Positions 45,187 through 56,390 are shown, counted from the first letter of the stretch. The stretch: DNA of 64,000 bases from Liolophura sinensis (GCF_032854445.1 NC_088304.1:12289704-12353703), one strand, 5' to 3'. Notes: a model not told the origin generated them from the letters alone. Made by a program: numbers and translations.

Positions 45187-48100
45187 GTAAGTCGTCTACC
45201 CCCATCCTGTAAAATGATTTTAAATTATATCAATGCTGCGCTGCGATTGCTTATGGGTTTTCACTGAAATCTTCTCGATACGATATGGCCGCAATATTGC
45301 CGAAGTGGCGTTAGGATATAATCATTTATTAATTCAAGGTTTATATGATGTGAATAAATGTTTTCTTTAAGATCTGGAAAAAAAATTATCACTCCCACAC
45401 AATCTGTCATGCGTATGTGTGCAATACAGATTCCTAAAAGAGATATGAAAAATGCGTTTTATGCATTGCAAAACAATAATAATTAAATAAATTTGGGATT
45501 AATCGCGCAGGGCAAATCAGTCGATTTCGTAGTTCTTAACATACTTTATGGACAAAAATTAGCATTTCTTAGTCTGACAGAGTTAGAATTTTTACGAAAT
45601 TAAGGCTGTAAACTTTTTTTATATTATGTGAAAATGAGGGTTCAAACCAGTTCGTGGGCAGGGAATTTTGTTGATTCTCCAGCGCCCTCTGTGTGTAGTC
45701 TCTTCTTGAAAGTCGGTCGATGACGCCCATTCGTTGTAGACCACTTATCTTCCACCAGTAAGCAAATATGTGCGCATAACGGAGGGTGTAAACATTATGA
45801 GCACAGCGTTCAGCAACAATCAAATAAATAAATTAATTAATTAATTAAAACTTAGGCGTAAAAGTTTTCTGTAAGCTTGACAAAATCATGTCAGTAGATT
45901 TCTTCATCAAATTGTAGTTATGGTGGACATACCGATGCAAAATAACCTACGGTTTGATTTTGGCATAATCTTTTTTTCAGTGACGTTAACAAGCCCAGCC
46001 AACTCAAATTTCAAGGGTGTCTTTGTGCAGGCCCGCCTGAAAAATGGGCAAAATACCGAACCACAAGGAACATTCATGTTGAATGATGGAGAAACTGAGC
46101 TGAAACTGATGACCTGTGCTAATAGGGCAAACGTGAGTAATTCTGAACTTTTCAGTCATTCACTTGTTTAGCTTCTAAAAGTTGTATGCTGTTTTGTAAG
46201 CTGTGAATTTGTCATCTATTGGGTTGTATAAACTGTGGATTTGGTCCACATGGCTGTGTAAGCTGTGAATTTGTCATCTAGTCGGTTGTATAAACTGTGG
46301 ATTTGGTCCACATGGTTGTGTAAGCTGTGAATTTGTCATCTATTGGGTTGTATAAACTGTAGATTTGGTCCACATGGCTGTGTAAGCTGTGAATTTGTCA
46401 TCTAGTCGGTTGTATAAACTGTGGATTTGGTCCACATGGTTGTGTAAGCTGTGAATTTGTCATCTATTGGGTTGTATAAACTGTGGATTTGGTCCACATG
46501 GTTGTGTAAACTGTGAATTTGTCACACACTAGGTTGTGTACATAAGCTGTGGATTTGTCATCTACTGGTTGTGAAAGCTGTGAATTTGTCATCTACCAGG
46601 TTGTGTATATAAACTGTGTATTTTTCATCTACCAGGTTATGTAAGCTGTGCATTTTGTCATCCTTTAGGTTATGTAAGATGTGAATTTGTCATCCACCAG
46701 GCTGTGTAAGCTGTACATTTGTCATCTACCAGGTTGTGTAAACTGTGGATTTGTCATCCACCAGGCTGTATAAGGTGTGGATTTGACATCTACTAGGTTG
46801 TAAAAGCTATTGATTTGTCATGTACTAGGCTGTGTAAGCTGTGGATTTGTCATCCACTAGGTTGCGAAAGCTGTAGATTTGTCATCTACCAGGCTGTTTA
46901 AGCTGGGGATTTGTCAACTACCAGGTTGTGTAAGCTTTGAATTTGTCATTCACCGGACTGTGTAAGCTGTGGATTTGTCATCTACTAAGTTATGTAAGCT
47001 GTGGATTTGTCATCTACTAAGTTATGTAAGCTGTGGATTTGTTATCTACCAGGTTGTGTAAGCTCTGGATATGTCATCTACCAGGTTATGTAAGCTGTGG
47101 GTTTTGTCATCTTCCAGGTTGTGTAAACTGTGTATTTGTCATCTACCAGGTTATGTAAGGTGTGGATTTGTCATCCACTAAGATGTCTAAGCTCTGGATC
47201 TGTGATCTACTGGGTTGTGTAAGCTGTAGATTTGTCATCCACTAGATTGTGTAAGATGAAGATTTGCCATCCGCTAGGTTATGTAAGCTGTGGGTTTTGT
47301 CATCTTCCAGGCTGTGTAAACTGTGCATTTGTCATCTACCAGGTTATGTAAGGTGTGGATTTGTCGTCCACTAAGATGTCTAAGCTCTGGATCTGTAATC
47401 TCCTGGGTTGTGTAAGCTGTAGATTTGTCATCCACTAGATTGTGTAAGATGAAGATTTGCCATCCGCTAGGTTATGTGAGCTGTGGATTTGTCAACCACT
47501 AGGCTGTGTGAGGTGTAGATTTGTCATCCACTAGATTGTGTAAGCTGTAGATTTGTCATCTGTCAGGCTGTGTAATCTGTGGATTTGCCATCTACCAGGT
47601 TATGTAAGCTGTGCATTTGTCCTCTATTAAGTTTTGTAAGCTCTGGATTTGTCATGTACTAAGTTATGTAAGCTGTGCATTTGCCATCTGCCAGGCTATG
47701 TAAGCTGTAGATTTGCCATCTACCAGGCTCTGTAAGCTGTAGATTTGTCATCTACCAGGTTGTGTAAGCTGTGGATTTGTCATCTACTAGGTTATGTAAG
47801 GTGTGGATTTGTCCTCTATTGAGTTGTGTAAGCTGTAGATTTGTCATCTATCAACTTGTGTAAGCCGTGGATTTTGTCACTTACTAGGATTTGCAAGCTG
47901 TGGATTATTAAAACATATAATTTTTTGGAAGAGGCCTAATGTCACTGATATATCACCTACGTTCTTTTACTTGTAGAGCGCTGTGTCACACAATTCACGT
48001 GTCCTGAAAACAACAAAAACCTTAAAATGGAAGGCTCCTGATACTAATGTTGGGGATGTGCGGTTCATGTAAGTAATTGTGTCTCAGAGATCAAATCACG

Positions 48101-49730
48101 CTGAACCACCAATAGGAAAACAATCCTCAATTGTGGGTCAGGCAACCCTTAATTGTGGTTCAGACAACCCTCATTTGTGGTTCAAACAATCCTCAATTGT
48201 GGCTCAAGCAACCATCAATTGTGGTTCAAACCATCCTCAATTGTGGTTCAAACAACCAGCAATTCTGGTGCAAGCAATCCTAAATTGTGGTTCAAACAAC
48301 CCTCAATTGTGATGCAAGCAATCTTAAACTGTGGTTCAAACAACCTTCAATTGTGATGCAAGCAATCTTAAACTGTGGTTCAAACAACCCTCAGTAGTGT
48401 CATTTCAATTATTTGACCACTCACACAATGTTATTCAGTTTAACATACAATTTTAAGAAGTATGGGATATTCCAGTTATTGTTTATAGTTTTCGAAAATA
48501 GGATTTTATACATGTGAATGAATATGTGATAAAGTTTTCACCCCATATCATGATAATGGGAGGAGTTTCGAGATTGGAACTCTTTTCTCCTTGAAGGTAA
48601 AAGAGACCGGTGAAAAATGTTAGACAACCTCTGTTGACATTAATTTACCTGTTACTTATCTCACCATGTTCCAGAGCCACAAATGACTCCTCTTTTCTTT
48701 TATACTCTGAAGGTCAGCTCCTCGGTTTTCCCCCATCGTTTGTCTACACTCAGTAACGTTTGCGAAGTTTTTTTTTCCAGACGCCCATGTAATAGTAAAT
48801 AGTTGCTTAACACTTTTGACAGGTCACATGACACAGAAGGACTTTTTGCCTTTAGTGATCAAAGAGTTACACCTCGAAACTCCTATTGTCAATCACACCA
48901 ATACCATACTGACGTTTTTGCACGGCCTGCTCGTAAATCGTGTTAGGATGCATTTCCGCGACTTTAGAAAGGTTAAGATACTCGTGAACAACCTACCAGT
49001 ATCGAGTGACGACATCGTTATCTGTGTATGACGTCAGGTTTGGCAAATCTAGGCCGCAACGTCAGTTCGTTTTTTACGAACTGAACGATACTTACTTGTA
49101 ATAAATTTCCAAGTCAATATTTGGGGGTTTGATCTGTTTGGGTGTTAAATAAAAGTGTGCCGTGAGTTCAAGTCCAGCTCATGCTGGCCTCCTCTCCGGC
49201 TGTAACTGGGAAGGTCCACCAGCAACCTGCGGATGGTCGTGGGTTTCCCCTGGGCTCTGCCCGGTTTCCACCCACCATAATGCTGGCCGCCGTCGTATAA
49301 GTGAAATATTCTTGAGTACGGCATAAAACACCAATCAAATAAATAAATAAAAGTGAAACGACCTGCTGATGAAGCATTAGTCTATAGTGTACGTGCAGAT
49401 TACGATATAGTATATGTGCAGAAATTTTCAAGCTCAGTCCATGATGTAAGCATGTAAACAGCGTTCTGTTCTGTGCCATTCTTAATACGTATCACCTGTG
49501 ACTATACCGGTAGGCATGATACGATTAAACAAATAAGGTCGATAACAGAAGTAGTTTAGGTCCACCAAGGGCAACAACTCTGTTGTTGATGTTTTTTTTT
49601 TCTTTAAGATCTGGAGGAAATCCTGTAAGAAAAAAAAAAACAACAAAGTTGTTGCCCTTGGTGGACCTAAACTACGTCTGTTATCAACGTTATTTGTTTA
49701 ATCGTATTATGCCTACCGGCACAGTCACAG

Positions 49731-49813
<83 letters not shown>

Positions 49814-50043
49814 TAATTTATTTATTTTTCAGGGTAACATTTGTGAGGGAGACGAGAATATTCTGGGAAGGCGTCATGTCTGCAGATGTGAAGGGCATGG
49901 ATGCAGTTACGCAGAATGCAGTTACGCAGGATGCAGGTACCACAACGATGAAGCCAGGCAACGGTTCCAGCACCGTAAACATCCAGGGAGTACTCATCGT
50001 GGCATTAGTAGCGGCTACAGGTTTCCTACAGATGATCCTTTAG
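44985..50043 (+). CDS. Reeler-domain GPI-anchored surface protein (Reeler B)
   Basis: Four coding exons: 44985-45186, 45981-46132, 47977-48068 and 49833-50043, with phases 1, 0 and 2, giving 218 residues. A signal peptide (MATNNIVGLLAIIGCLAGVKA) precedes YPNGPPVTVC. The Reeler domain follows, with PYTV, YMPGETI, FKGVFVQARL, LMTCANR, HNSR, WKAPDTNVGDVRF and RIFWEGVM. A short spacer with AVTQNAVTQ and one TTTMKP unit leads to Gly-Asn-Gly-Ser-Ser and the hydrophobic tail VLIVALVAATGFLQMIL, a textbook GPI signal layout. Exons 1-3 have exactly the same lengths as in the inverted paralogue at 21.5-26.3 kb. Family knowledge: stand-alone Reeler proteins include insect immune-induced proteins. A defence or pattern-binding role here is inference. 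Confidence 0.9.
45630..45840 (+). mobile_element. SINE-B relic in Reeler B intron 1
   Basis: GAGGGTTCAAACCAGTTCGT (B box), GTTGATTCTCCAGCGCC, TTCCACCAGTAAGCAAATAT, then CAATCAAATAAATAAATTAA. The tail resembles that of SINE-A although the head differs. Confidence 0.6.
45981..46132 (+). CDS. Reeler B exon 2
   Basis: Acceptor TTTTTTTCAG, donor AAC|GTGAGT, 152 bp, phase 1 to 0. It encodes VTLTSPANSNFKGVFVQARL through LMTCANRAN. Confidence 0.92.
46190..47910. repeat. Large minisatellite, about 32-bp unit, over 50 copies, filling Reeler B intron 2
   Basis: The unit is near GTTGTGTAAGCTGTGGATTT plus GTCATCTACCAG. The first 350 bp show a two-unit, about 62-bp higher-order repeat (TGTCATCTATTGGGTTGTAT / TTGGTCCACATGG). 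A six-unit block at about 47155 recurs at about 47349. The array fills nearly the whole 1.84-kb intron. Confidence 0.95.
47977..48068 (+). CDS. Reeler B exon 3
   Basis: Acceptor ACTTGTAG, donor TTCAT|GTAAGT, 92 bp, phase 0 to 2. It encodes SAVSHNSRVLKTTKTLKWKA and PDTNVGDVRF. Too short to show as a long open frame; found by matching the paralogue. Confidence 0.88.
48105..48400. repeat. Minisatellite, about 21-22-bp unit, in Reeler B intron 3
   Basis: Units around GGTTCAAACAACCCTCAATT-GT, with a two-unit variant (GTGATGCAAGCAATCTTAAA) repeated at 48310 and 48353. Confidence 0.9.
49155..49352 (+). mobile_element. SINE-A, head truncated, in Reeler B intron 3
   Basis: GTGAGTTCAAGTCCAGCTCA through CAACCTGCGGATGGTCGTGG, CCACCATAATGCTGGCCGCC, GAGTACGGCATAAAACACCA and (AAAT)n. 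Very close to the consensus. Confidence 0.9.
49496..49730. mobile_element. Foldback MITE in Reeler B intron 3
   Basis: Two arms of about 92 bp (49496-49588 and 49640-49730) are reverse complements with few mismatches: CTGTGAC, CCGGTAGGCAT-ATACGATTA and GTTTAGGTCCACCAAGGGCA. A T-run and an A-run flank the 51-bp loop. The element is followed at once by (TA)n, so a TA target duplication is possible but cannot be read. Confidence 0.92.
49731..49810. repeat. (TA)n microsatellite
   Basis: About 35 TA dinucleotides between the MITE and the acceptor of Reeler B exon 4. Its length is likely polymorphic. Confidence 0.97.
49833..50043 (+). CDS. Reeler B exon 4 with GPI signal
   Basis: Acceptor TTATTTTTCAG, phase 2, stop TAG at 50041. 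It encodes the last Reeler strand (VTFVRETRIFWEGVM), a short spacer with one TTTMKP, and the hydrophobic tail. It begins only about 20 bp after a (TA)n tract. Confidence 0.9.
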
Positions 50044-50049
50044 TCACGC

Positions 50050-50955
50050 CTTCAAAACGTGAACAGTGCGTGGACGTCCAAAACCTTCATCTCTCTGACG
50101 TCACTTTTGCTGGCTTCGTGTGTCATTTCCACAAACTGTCGCAACACTAAGCAAGTCACGTTTACCGTACTGTATCTCATCATTACACGTTGTCATAGCT
50201 ATATGACATAGCTATATAACTATAAGTTATGCCAGTCGGAACTTGTGACTGTTTGATAAAAGCAGGGCTCACGACACAGAGATGATGGTCTTTTTCCCCG
50301 CTCCATTTCCATATGAGAAATGTATACCATGTGACCACGAGCTTTTCATTTCTTATACAAACATTAAGATCGACACTATGCACAGTAAATCCTTGAGCCA
50401 TTACATCTGAGTTTACGACCTGCCATGATGATGACATCACAATGACGATTGCGCCCATCGCACCAATCAGGGCCATGCGTACATACATGTATTTACGGAA
50501 AGGCTGCAGGGAAAATACCATCGCCCCTCTGATATATTTTGATGTCCATGCACTTAAATTTAAAAAAAAAATTACATTTCAGCTTGATACACGTACTTTA
50601 TACACTCGTAGGCTGGACACATGTTTGCCATCTAAATATGACACTTAAACAATAATAATCAAAAATATATTATTAGATGCTAAAATGACGTTTATAGGGT
50701 ACGATTTGAACCAGTGCCATTTAAGATGGAGATCCTCATTCAGTACTATATAAACTGAGAGAAAAATAAAATACATGTCAGCATTGCTCAATTTTGTACA
50801 TCTTTGTTTTCGACTGAATGCTATTAAATAAAACAGCCCAGTCTGGATGAAAGCCATCACGCATAGTTATACGTCTCAACCATTCTATTGTATGTGTTAA
50901 TTATCACTTGAACTCTACCCCCAATGACTTCATCTGGAGCCTCTCATCAATATGT
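50050..50955. other. 3' flank of Reeler B; no further gene seen
   Basis: No AATAAA occurs within the first 600 bp after the stop; AATAAAAT is at 50765. No domain was recognised on either strand. Confidence 0.5.
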
Positions 50956-50964
50956 GATCACTGT

Positions 50965-51165
50965 TAGCTGACGTCCAGCTCATGCTGGCTTTCTCTCTGG
51001 TCGAATATGTACCTGGGATGGTCTGCCAGAAAGCTGCGAATGGTCGTGGGTTTCCTTTGGGTTCTGCCCGGTATTCACCCGCCATAATGCTGGTCGACGT
51101 CGTATAAGTGAAATATTCTTGAGTACGGCGTAAAACACCAATCAAATAAATAAATAAATCATTCT
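50965..51165 (+). mobile_element. SINE-A, head truncated
   Basis: TGACGTCCAGCTCATGCTGG, TGCGAATGGTCGTGGGTTTC, CGTCGTATAAGTGAAATATT and (AAAT)n. Confidence 0.87.
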
Positions 51166-51174
51166 TAAAAAATA

Positions 51175-51375
51175 CGGGGATGCTCGTGGTCTGATGGATA
51201 TGGCGCTTGTCTTGCATTCACAGGGCCATACGAAGTGCGGGTTCAAACCTGGGCTTGGACATGGAATTTGTCGATTCCCCCACCTTCACGGCCCAGTTTG
51301 GATGTTTACACAGTCAGTCGATTGTAAAAGGTCTCCTGTCTTCAACCACCAAGCATGTGTGCATGTTGAATAGCT
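51175..51375 (+). mobile_element. SINE-B, best copy
   Basis: The tRNA-like head GGGGATGCTCGTGGTCTGAT ... GTGCGGGTTCAAACCTGGGC holds both Pol III boxes. The body has GGAATTTGTCGATTCCCCCA and CAGTCGATTGTAAAAGGTCT. Confidence 0.72.
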
Positions 51376-51689
51376 ATTGCGGATAAGATTCCGAAACATA
51401 TATATGTATAGGAATAGGATTCCGAAATGTACATGCACTTTTGCTGACCCATTTAGCTGAACTGATCAAGACCTTGTCCATGGCAGTCTGAAAGTATCGA
51501 TGTAAGGTCATAGCGTGGGAAACTAAAGTTACCTCCCTTTAACACCAAGTCTTCTGTATGTCATAGCCTATATATTACTCAGTGCTCTTTTATTCTTCGA
51601 CTCCTCCGTTCTATGGTTTCATGTAACTTGTCGCCTATGTTCAGCTCACCGTAATTTCGAATTAACCATCAAAATTATCTTATGTTGTG

Positions 51690-51910
51690 ACACTTAACGT
51701 CACAAGTTCTACACATTGATATGTAGGGCTTCCATACTACCGTTAGAAAAATGCTGTTAGAATTTGTCCTCACCACATGTTGGTGTAGCTATTGTAAAAT
51801 AAACCATTCTTGCCCAAATGGCACAGAATGCCACTTGTTTTTAGTAAGTATGACGTCACCCGAGGAAATGAGCTCTTGGTGTCGAAACCAAGCCTATGTC
51901 GTGTTATATT
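51690..51910 (+). repeat. Partial copy of the 27.2-28.1 kb foldback family
   Basis: TCACAAGTTCTACACATTGA, then GTATGACGTCACCCGAGG and TTGGTGTCGAAACCAAGCCT match arms of that element. Confidence 0.6.
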
Positions 51911-51947
51911 CTGATTTAGAACTCTAATTGCACTTTTATTTGCAGTA

Positions 51948-52217
51948 TTTATTTATTTATTTATTTGATTGGTGTTTTACACCGTACTCAAGAATATTTC
52001 ACTTATACGACGGCGACCCGCATTGTGGTGGGTGGAAACCGGACACAGCCCGGGGGAAACCCACGACCATCCGCAGGTTGCTGGCAGACCTTCCCACATA
52101 CGGCCGGAGAGGAAGCCAGCATGAGCTGGACTTGAACTCACAGCGACCGCATTGGTGAGAGGCTCCTGGGTCATTACGCTGCGCTAGCGCGCTAACCGAC
52201 TGAGCCACGGAGGCCCC
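51948..52217 (-). mobile_element. SINE-A, full length, 11-bp target duplication
   Basis: TATTTGCAGTA flanks it at 51937-51947 and 52218-52228. Complete from the (TTTA)n tail to the head GGGGCCTCCGTGGCTCAGTC on the minus strand, with both A and B boxes. A young copy. Confidence 0.93.
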
Positions 52218-52619
52218 TATTTGCAGTAACATGGACGTTCATCTTATCAGTGTGATGCAGGCCTTGTTGTGTTATGTGTCACCGACGAAAGGCAACACTG
52301 GTACACCTAGATTTGTAATTAACAGGTGTCTCGCCTTTCACTTGTGTGTCGCTTTTACATGTGTGAATGAAAGTGTACATATACCTCAAGTTTACTGCGG
52401 GCGACTCCCTAACAAGCCGGGGGTGTGAACTAGAAATCTATCCGCGTTACATTATCAGGTACATTATTTTACAGATATCTGAATACAAGCGACAAGTTTA
52501 ATTAAACAGACTGTAACAGTTTTTTAGGTTTTGGTGACAATAAGTGGGTCGAAAACGCATATACATGAACATTTCAGCACCCTTACTTTTCTTCAAAACC
52601 ATTTGTCTTGATACCACCA

Positions 52620-52745
52620 TAAACCTCCGAGGCCGAGGGATTAGCGCGCTAGCCCAGCACAGTTACTCAGGAAACTCTCACCAATAGTTCCTCTATGGTT
52701 GTACGTGGGAAGGTCTATCCTGCATGTACTTATTTCCACCTTGAG
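52620..52745 (+). mobile_element. SINE-A head fragment
   Basis: AACCTCCGAGGCCGAGGGAT, TAGCGCGCTAGCCCAGCACA, TTGTACGTGGGAAGGTC. The 3' half is replaced by the 70-bp array that follows. Confidence 0.7.
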
Positions 52746-52750
52746 CCTGC

Positions 52751-53030
52751 TCTGATGGTGAAAATTCGTGAGTAACACGTTGGTAAGTCAATCAAGTCTG
52801 GACACTTCGGTTTCCTGGGCTCTGATGGTGAAAATTCGTGAGTAACACGTTGGTAAGTCAATCAAGTCTGGACATTTCGGTTTCCTGGGCTCTGATGGTG
52901 AAAATTCGTGAATAACACGCTGGTAAGTCAATCAAGTCTGGACACTTCGGTTTCCTGGGCTCTGATGGTGAAAATTCGTGAGTAACACGTTGGTAAGTCA
53001 ATCAAGTCTGGACACTTCGGTTTCCTGGGC
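52751..53030. repeat. Tandem repeat, exactly 70 bp, four near-identical copies
   Basis: TCTGATGGTGAAAATTCGTG recurs at 52751, 52821, 52891 and 52961, with only one or two changes per unit. Recent expansion. Confidence 0.97.
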
Positions 53031-53565
53031 TCAGAATTTAACAAACCGTCTTAAGCCTTTATTTGAGTACTGTATAGCCTTAAACACCATTCAAATAGAA
53101 TTTTTAAGGCACACAATTGTTTCTTTGGTGGAATACCTGAATTTCTATGATAACTTTCCTTAAAGATGGAGAAAAGATAAAAATCACAGATGAAAGTTCA
53201 GATAATAGAGAGTGAAAAGTTAGTTACAAATGAGGAATTATTTTTTGCAATCTTTCCTTAAAGGGAAAAAGTCCCTTGAAAATATTTTTTGCATTGTGAG
53301 TATTTGGGACCGCCTCTTGGTAGTGTATGTAGTCTTTGTGTAAAAAAATTATCCTCACATCGGAATTTATTTTAAAAATTTATCCAGGATCGGACAAAAT
53401 ACTCCGCTTTTCACTGGACAACATAGGTCACGTGTAGTACAGATATATTCTCATATCCTGCAGGCGAGGTCAAGTGTGTCTGCTGAGTAGTTATCTCCCT
53501 CTGTTTGGTCAAAAACAATGACGTCACTGAAAGCGGTTCACCGTATCATCACACGATGATATTGA

Positions 53566-54112
53566 AATGCGCTTATAAACATCAGCGCCTTAAAGGCCAA
53601 CGGGAAGTGCAGCCGAATATTGCGCGCATATCTTCTTGAAAAAAATCAGCCATCAGGCTTTGAAAACTTGGCTGAGACGGTGTTAAGTGAGGCACCCTCT
53701 CACTTCTATATAGATGCACGAAATCCGGACAGCTCACTTGAAGCGATCTGTCGTGGACTGAATCGCTATCTAAAGCCCAGATCAGTTGTAGCCTTCATCG
53801 TGGTTAACAAAAACTTCAAAGCCGCTATGACGGAGCTGAAGGAGGCAGGAGTGGGTATGACCAAACATTCTCCTCCCATAAATGAAGCTGACAGGGAGAA
53901 GTTGTACAGTTCTTTACACATGTCGCCTAAGACTTCAACAAGGCTCAGTATGATGCAAGACTTTTTTGTCCACACGACTGAGCAGCTTGGCAAAATTATC
54001 CACTAGGACCATCCGGGCCTCTGTATTGTCGAAGGAGGCATGCAGAGCACCTCTAGTGCCTGTGGCGGGTCACAAGTCTGTGCAGTTACTGATAGTGTAC
54101 CAAAAACGTTGA
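53566..54112 (+). pseudogene. Broken Crypton/DUF3504-type tyrosine recombinase
   Basis: The open frame to the stop at 54006 reads like the core-binding part of KIAA1958/ZMYM-type DUF3504 recombinases: FYIDARNPDSSLEAICRGLN, RYLKPRS, NKNFKAAMTELKEAG and SPPINEADREKLYSS. In the next frame, from about 53990, the C-terminal catalytic end appears: LSTRTIRASVL (R of the H-x-x-R box), VPVAGHKSVQLL and VYQKR with the expected nucleophile Tyr, stop at 54110-54112. The middle with the first catalytic Arg (HFG-RGR region) is absent, a frameshift joins the halves, and no in-frame ATG starts it. It is a deleted relic, not a working gene. Family knowledge: DUF3504 genes derive from Crypton transposons. Motif matching is from memory of the family pattern. 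Confidence 0.68.
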
Positions 54113-55250
54113 CAATAATGAAACACTGGAAATGGGTTGTACCTTGACAAAACGTCTTCTAGCTGAGGTTCTTTCAACTGAACAAACGGTACATGTATCT
54201 TTACCCAGAAAATAGGTACATTTCTGATGGGATAAATGTTGATGAATTGATGATTTTAAAGAGAATGTCAACAGCGTTGTTTCCATTACTCACATTTCAC
54301 TTAGTCAAATCCTCAGTTTTTTAAATGTTGCAAAGTAACAATAATTCAAAATCTGACCATACAGATATAAACTTCATTTGGACATAGAAGTCCACAAAGG
54401 TGGAATCTCTCAGTAAAATCTGTCGATGTTATAAATATGTTGCTACCCAAGCTCAGATTTGTTAAAAAAAATTGAGGCTAATTGGTTGTTACTGTTACTG
54501 TTAATAATAGTAACATGTGTGTATTGCTTATACACATATATATACATGTATACATATAGATGTGTTGAAGTGCTTTTAGAAGTGCTGTTTGTTGAACTTT
54601 AACAAGATGTAAACTGTTATTCTTGTAAATGATAGAATGACGCTTTAAGTACAATTTATGGATAGTTGTTACGGTTTAAAAGCTGTTTTAGTAAAAGAAT
54701 ACTATTCGTAAAATTCGGTGGGGTATTTTATGTTCTTTTTCGTTTTAAATCTAACTTATGCTTGGTTAATTTAAGATCACTGAAGTTAATTGCAGTGTGT
54801 TCAAATAACGCCTCTAAATTATAGCTTTCTCTGCCTTAAAACACGAGTCAAGTGAAAGGCATATGATTTTTTTTTTGTTTACTTCCTTTTTTTCTGCTCC
54901 GAGATCCATATATAGTACTGAGCGAACACTTCATAATAAGCACTGTTGTAGGACTTTTTTCGTTTTGCTTTAAACAGAGATGTAGAAGTCAGATTCATGA
55001 TTTGTGAAGATAATTCCATTCCATTATTCCATTCCCGAGGTGCTCATATTTGAACTGAGTAGTGAGTCAAGTTACTTTTATAGAATAGCCTATTAAATTA
55101 AGAGATGTTTTTCGGCTATTGTAATGGTGTACATCACAAATCGTGAAATCTTTACACCAATTCAGCCTAGGCATTCTATTAATGTTGGAATTTATTTTTC
55201 AGTTTTAACTTAGAACATTTTGACAGCAATCCTGACTATACATGACTACT
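54113..55250. other. AT-rich, no gene recognised
   Basis: Follows the recombinase relic and may include its old 3' flank. No terminal repeats were found. Confidence 0.5.
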
Positions 55251-55254
55251 ACAA

Positions 55255-55402
55255 AGGCCATACGTGGGAAGGTCTCGCAGCAACATGCGGAAGGTCGTGG
55301 GTTTTCACCGGGCTCTGTACGGTTTCCTTCCACCATAATGCTGGTCGCCGTCGTATAAGTGAAATTATTCTTAAAACACCAATCAAATAAATAAATAACT
55401 AC
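55255..55402 (+). mobile_element. SINE-A 3' half with shortened end
   Basis: CATACGTGGGAAGGTCTCGC, CACCATAATGCTGGTCGCCG, then GAAATTATTCTTAAAACACC: the GAGTACGGCG block is deleted. ACTACAAAGGCCATA occurs on both sides (55245-55262 and 55398-55412), a likely target duplication of about 15 bp. Confidence 0.85.
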
Positions 55403-55414
55403 AAAGGCCATATA

Positions 55415-56390
55415 TACAGTTATGTATTGAAACTAAAAAGCGGTAAATTAATACGCTCAAGTCGTCATCGGCCACGAGCAAATAGTTCCCCTGAATGTAA
55501 AAAGCCTCTCTGGACTGTTAGAGAGGCATAAAACATGGAATTTCATGGCTATGTCATTCATCTTTAGTTGTTGTAGGATTGCTGTTGTGGGGTAGATTTT
55601 ATCTTATTCGCTTTAAATATCGTCCATTTATTTCAATGCCCAATATGTCCACGTCCAGTCTGCATTACGGTGAGTCGGCCGCAGGTATTCAAATAATCCG
55701 ATTTAATCTTCAGAGATTTTTTCGAAGATTAACCACTTTGTTTTGGCTTTGAAACAGGAATCCAGTAGACTTTCGTCCCAATGAATGCGTTATGCAAATG
55801 AGATGTTTCCTGTTGATGGCGGAGCGCTCGTACACATGAAACCTGGGACCATACTGACAATACACTGTCGCCCAACACAATGATCAAATACGAATCCCAA
55901 TTAACGTGTGACTGACGTACAGGAGTTAAAACGTTTGTCGCCCCAGATGTCCAGGAATGATTGAGTAAAAGAAAGCTTTTTAATTGGACAGCCTTCAGGA
56001 ATTAATTTATTTAGATAAATGGCGATGTCCCGAGAACCTTTTGCATATCTTACTAAAATCTCCGCTCCACCAGTATTCATGTCGCTCGACTTACAGAATA
56101 AAGTTGTCATTTCCAGAAAAGCCAATATCCGACCGCTTAATGCTGTTCAGCATTTTTCTCGGTCGATTGTAGGGCTTCGAAACAAGATTCAAATCAAGTT
56201 CCGTCTTGTGCACGAGTCTTTGTTTTTATTCTCCTTAATCATGCGTATTAATAACTTCCTGTTCATAAAACAAATTTTACACATGGCACGTGAATATTTT
56301 AGGTTTCCAGTTTAAAAAGAGATTAGCTGAGCAAAATGATTGATTAGAATGTAGGAAAACACTAAATATCACTAAAACAATTAAACTTCG
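55415..56390. other. No gene recognised
   Basis: Short open frames only (for example 56019-56315), with no domain match I can name. Confidence 0.5.

Noticed and set aside
46190-47910. CRISPR-like regular array
   Set aside because: Units abut without unique spacers, in an intron of an animal gene. It is a minisatellite.
48816-49031. 71-codon frame in Reeler B intron 3
   Set aside because: Short, no motif. It may overlap a decayed foldback arm (TATGACGTCAGG) but the match is too weak to call.
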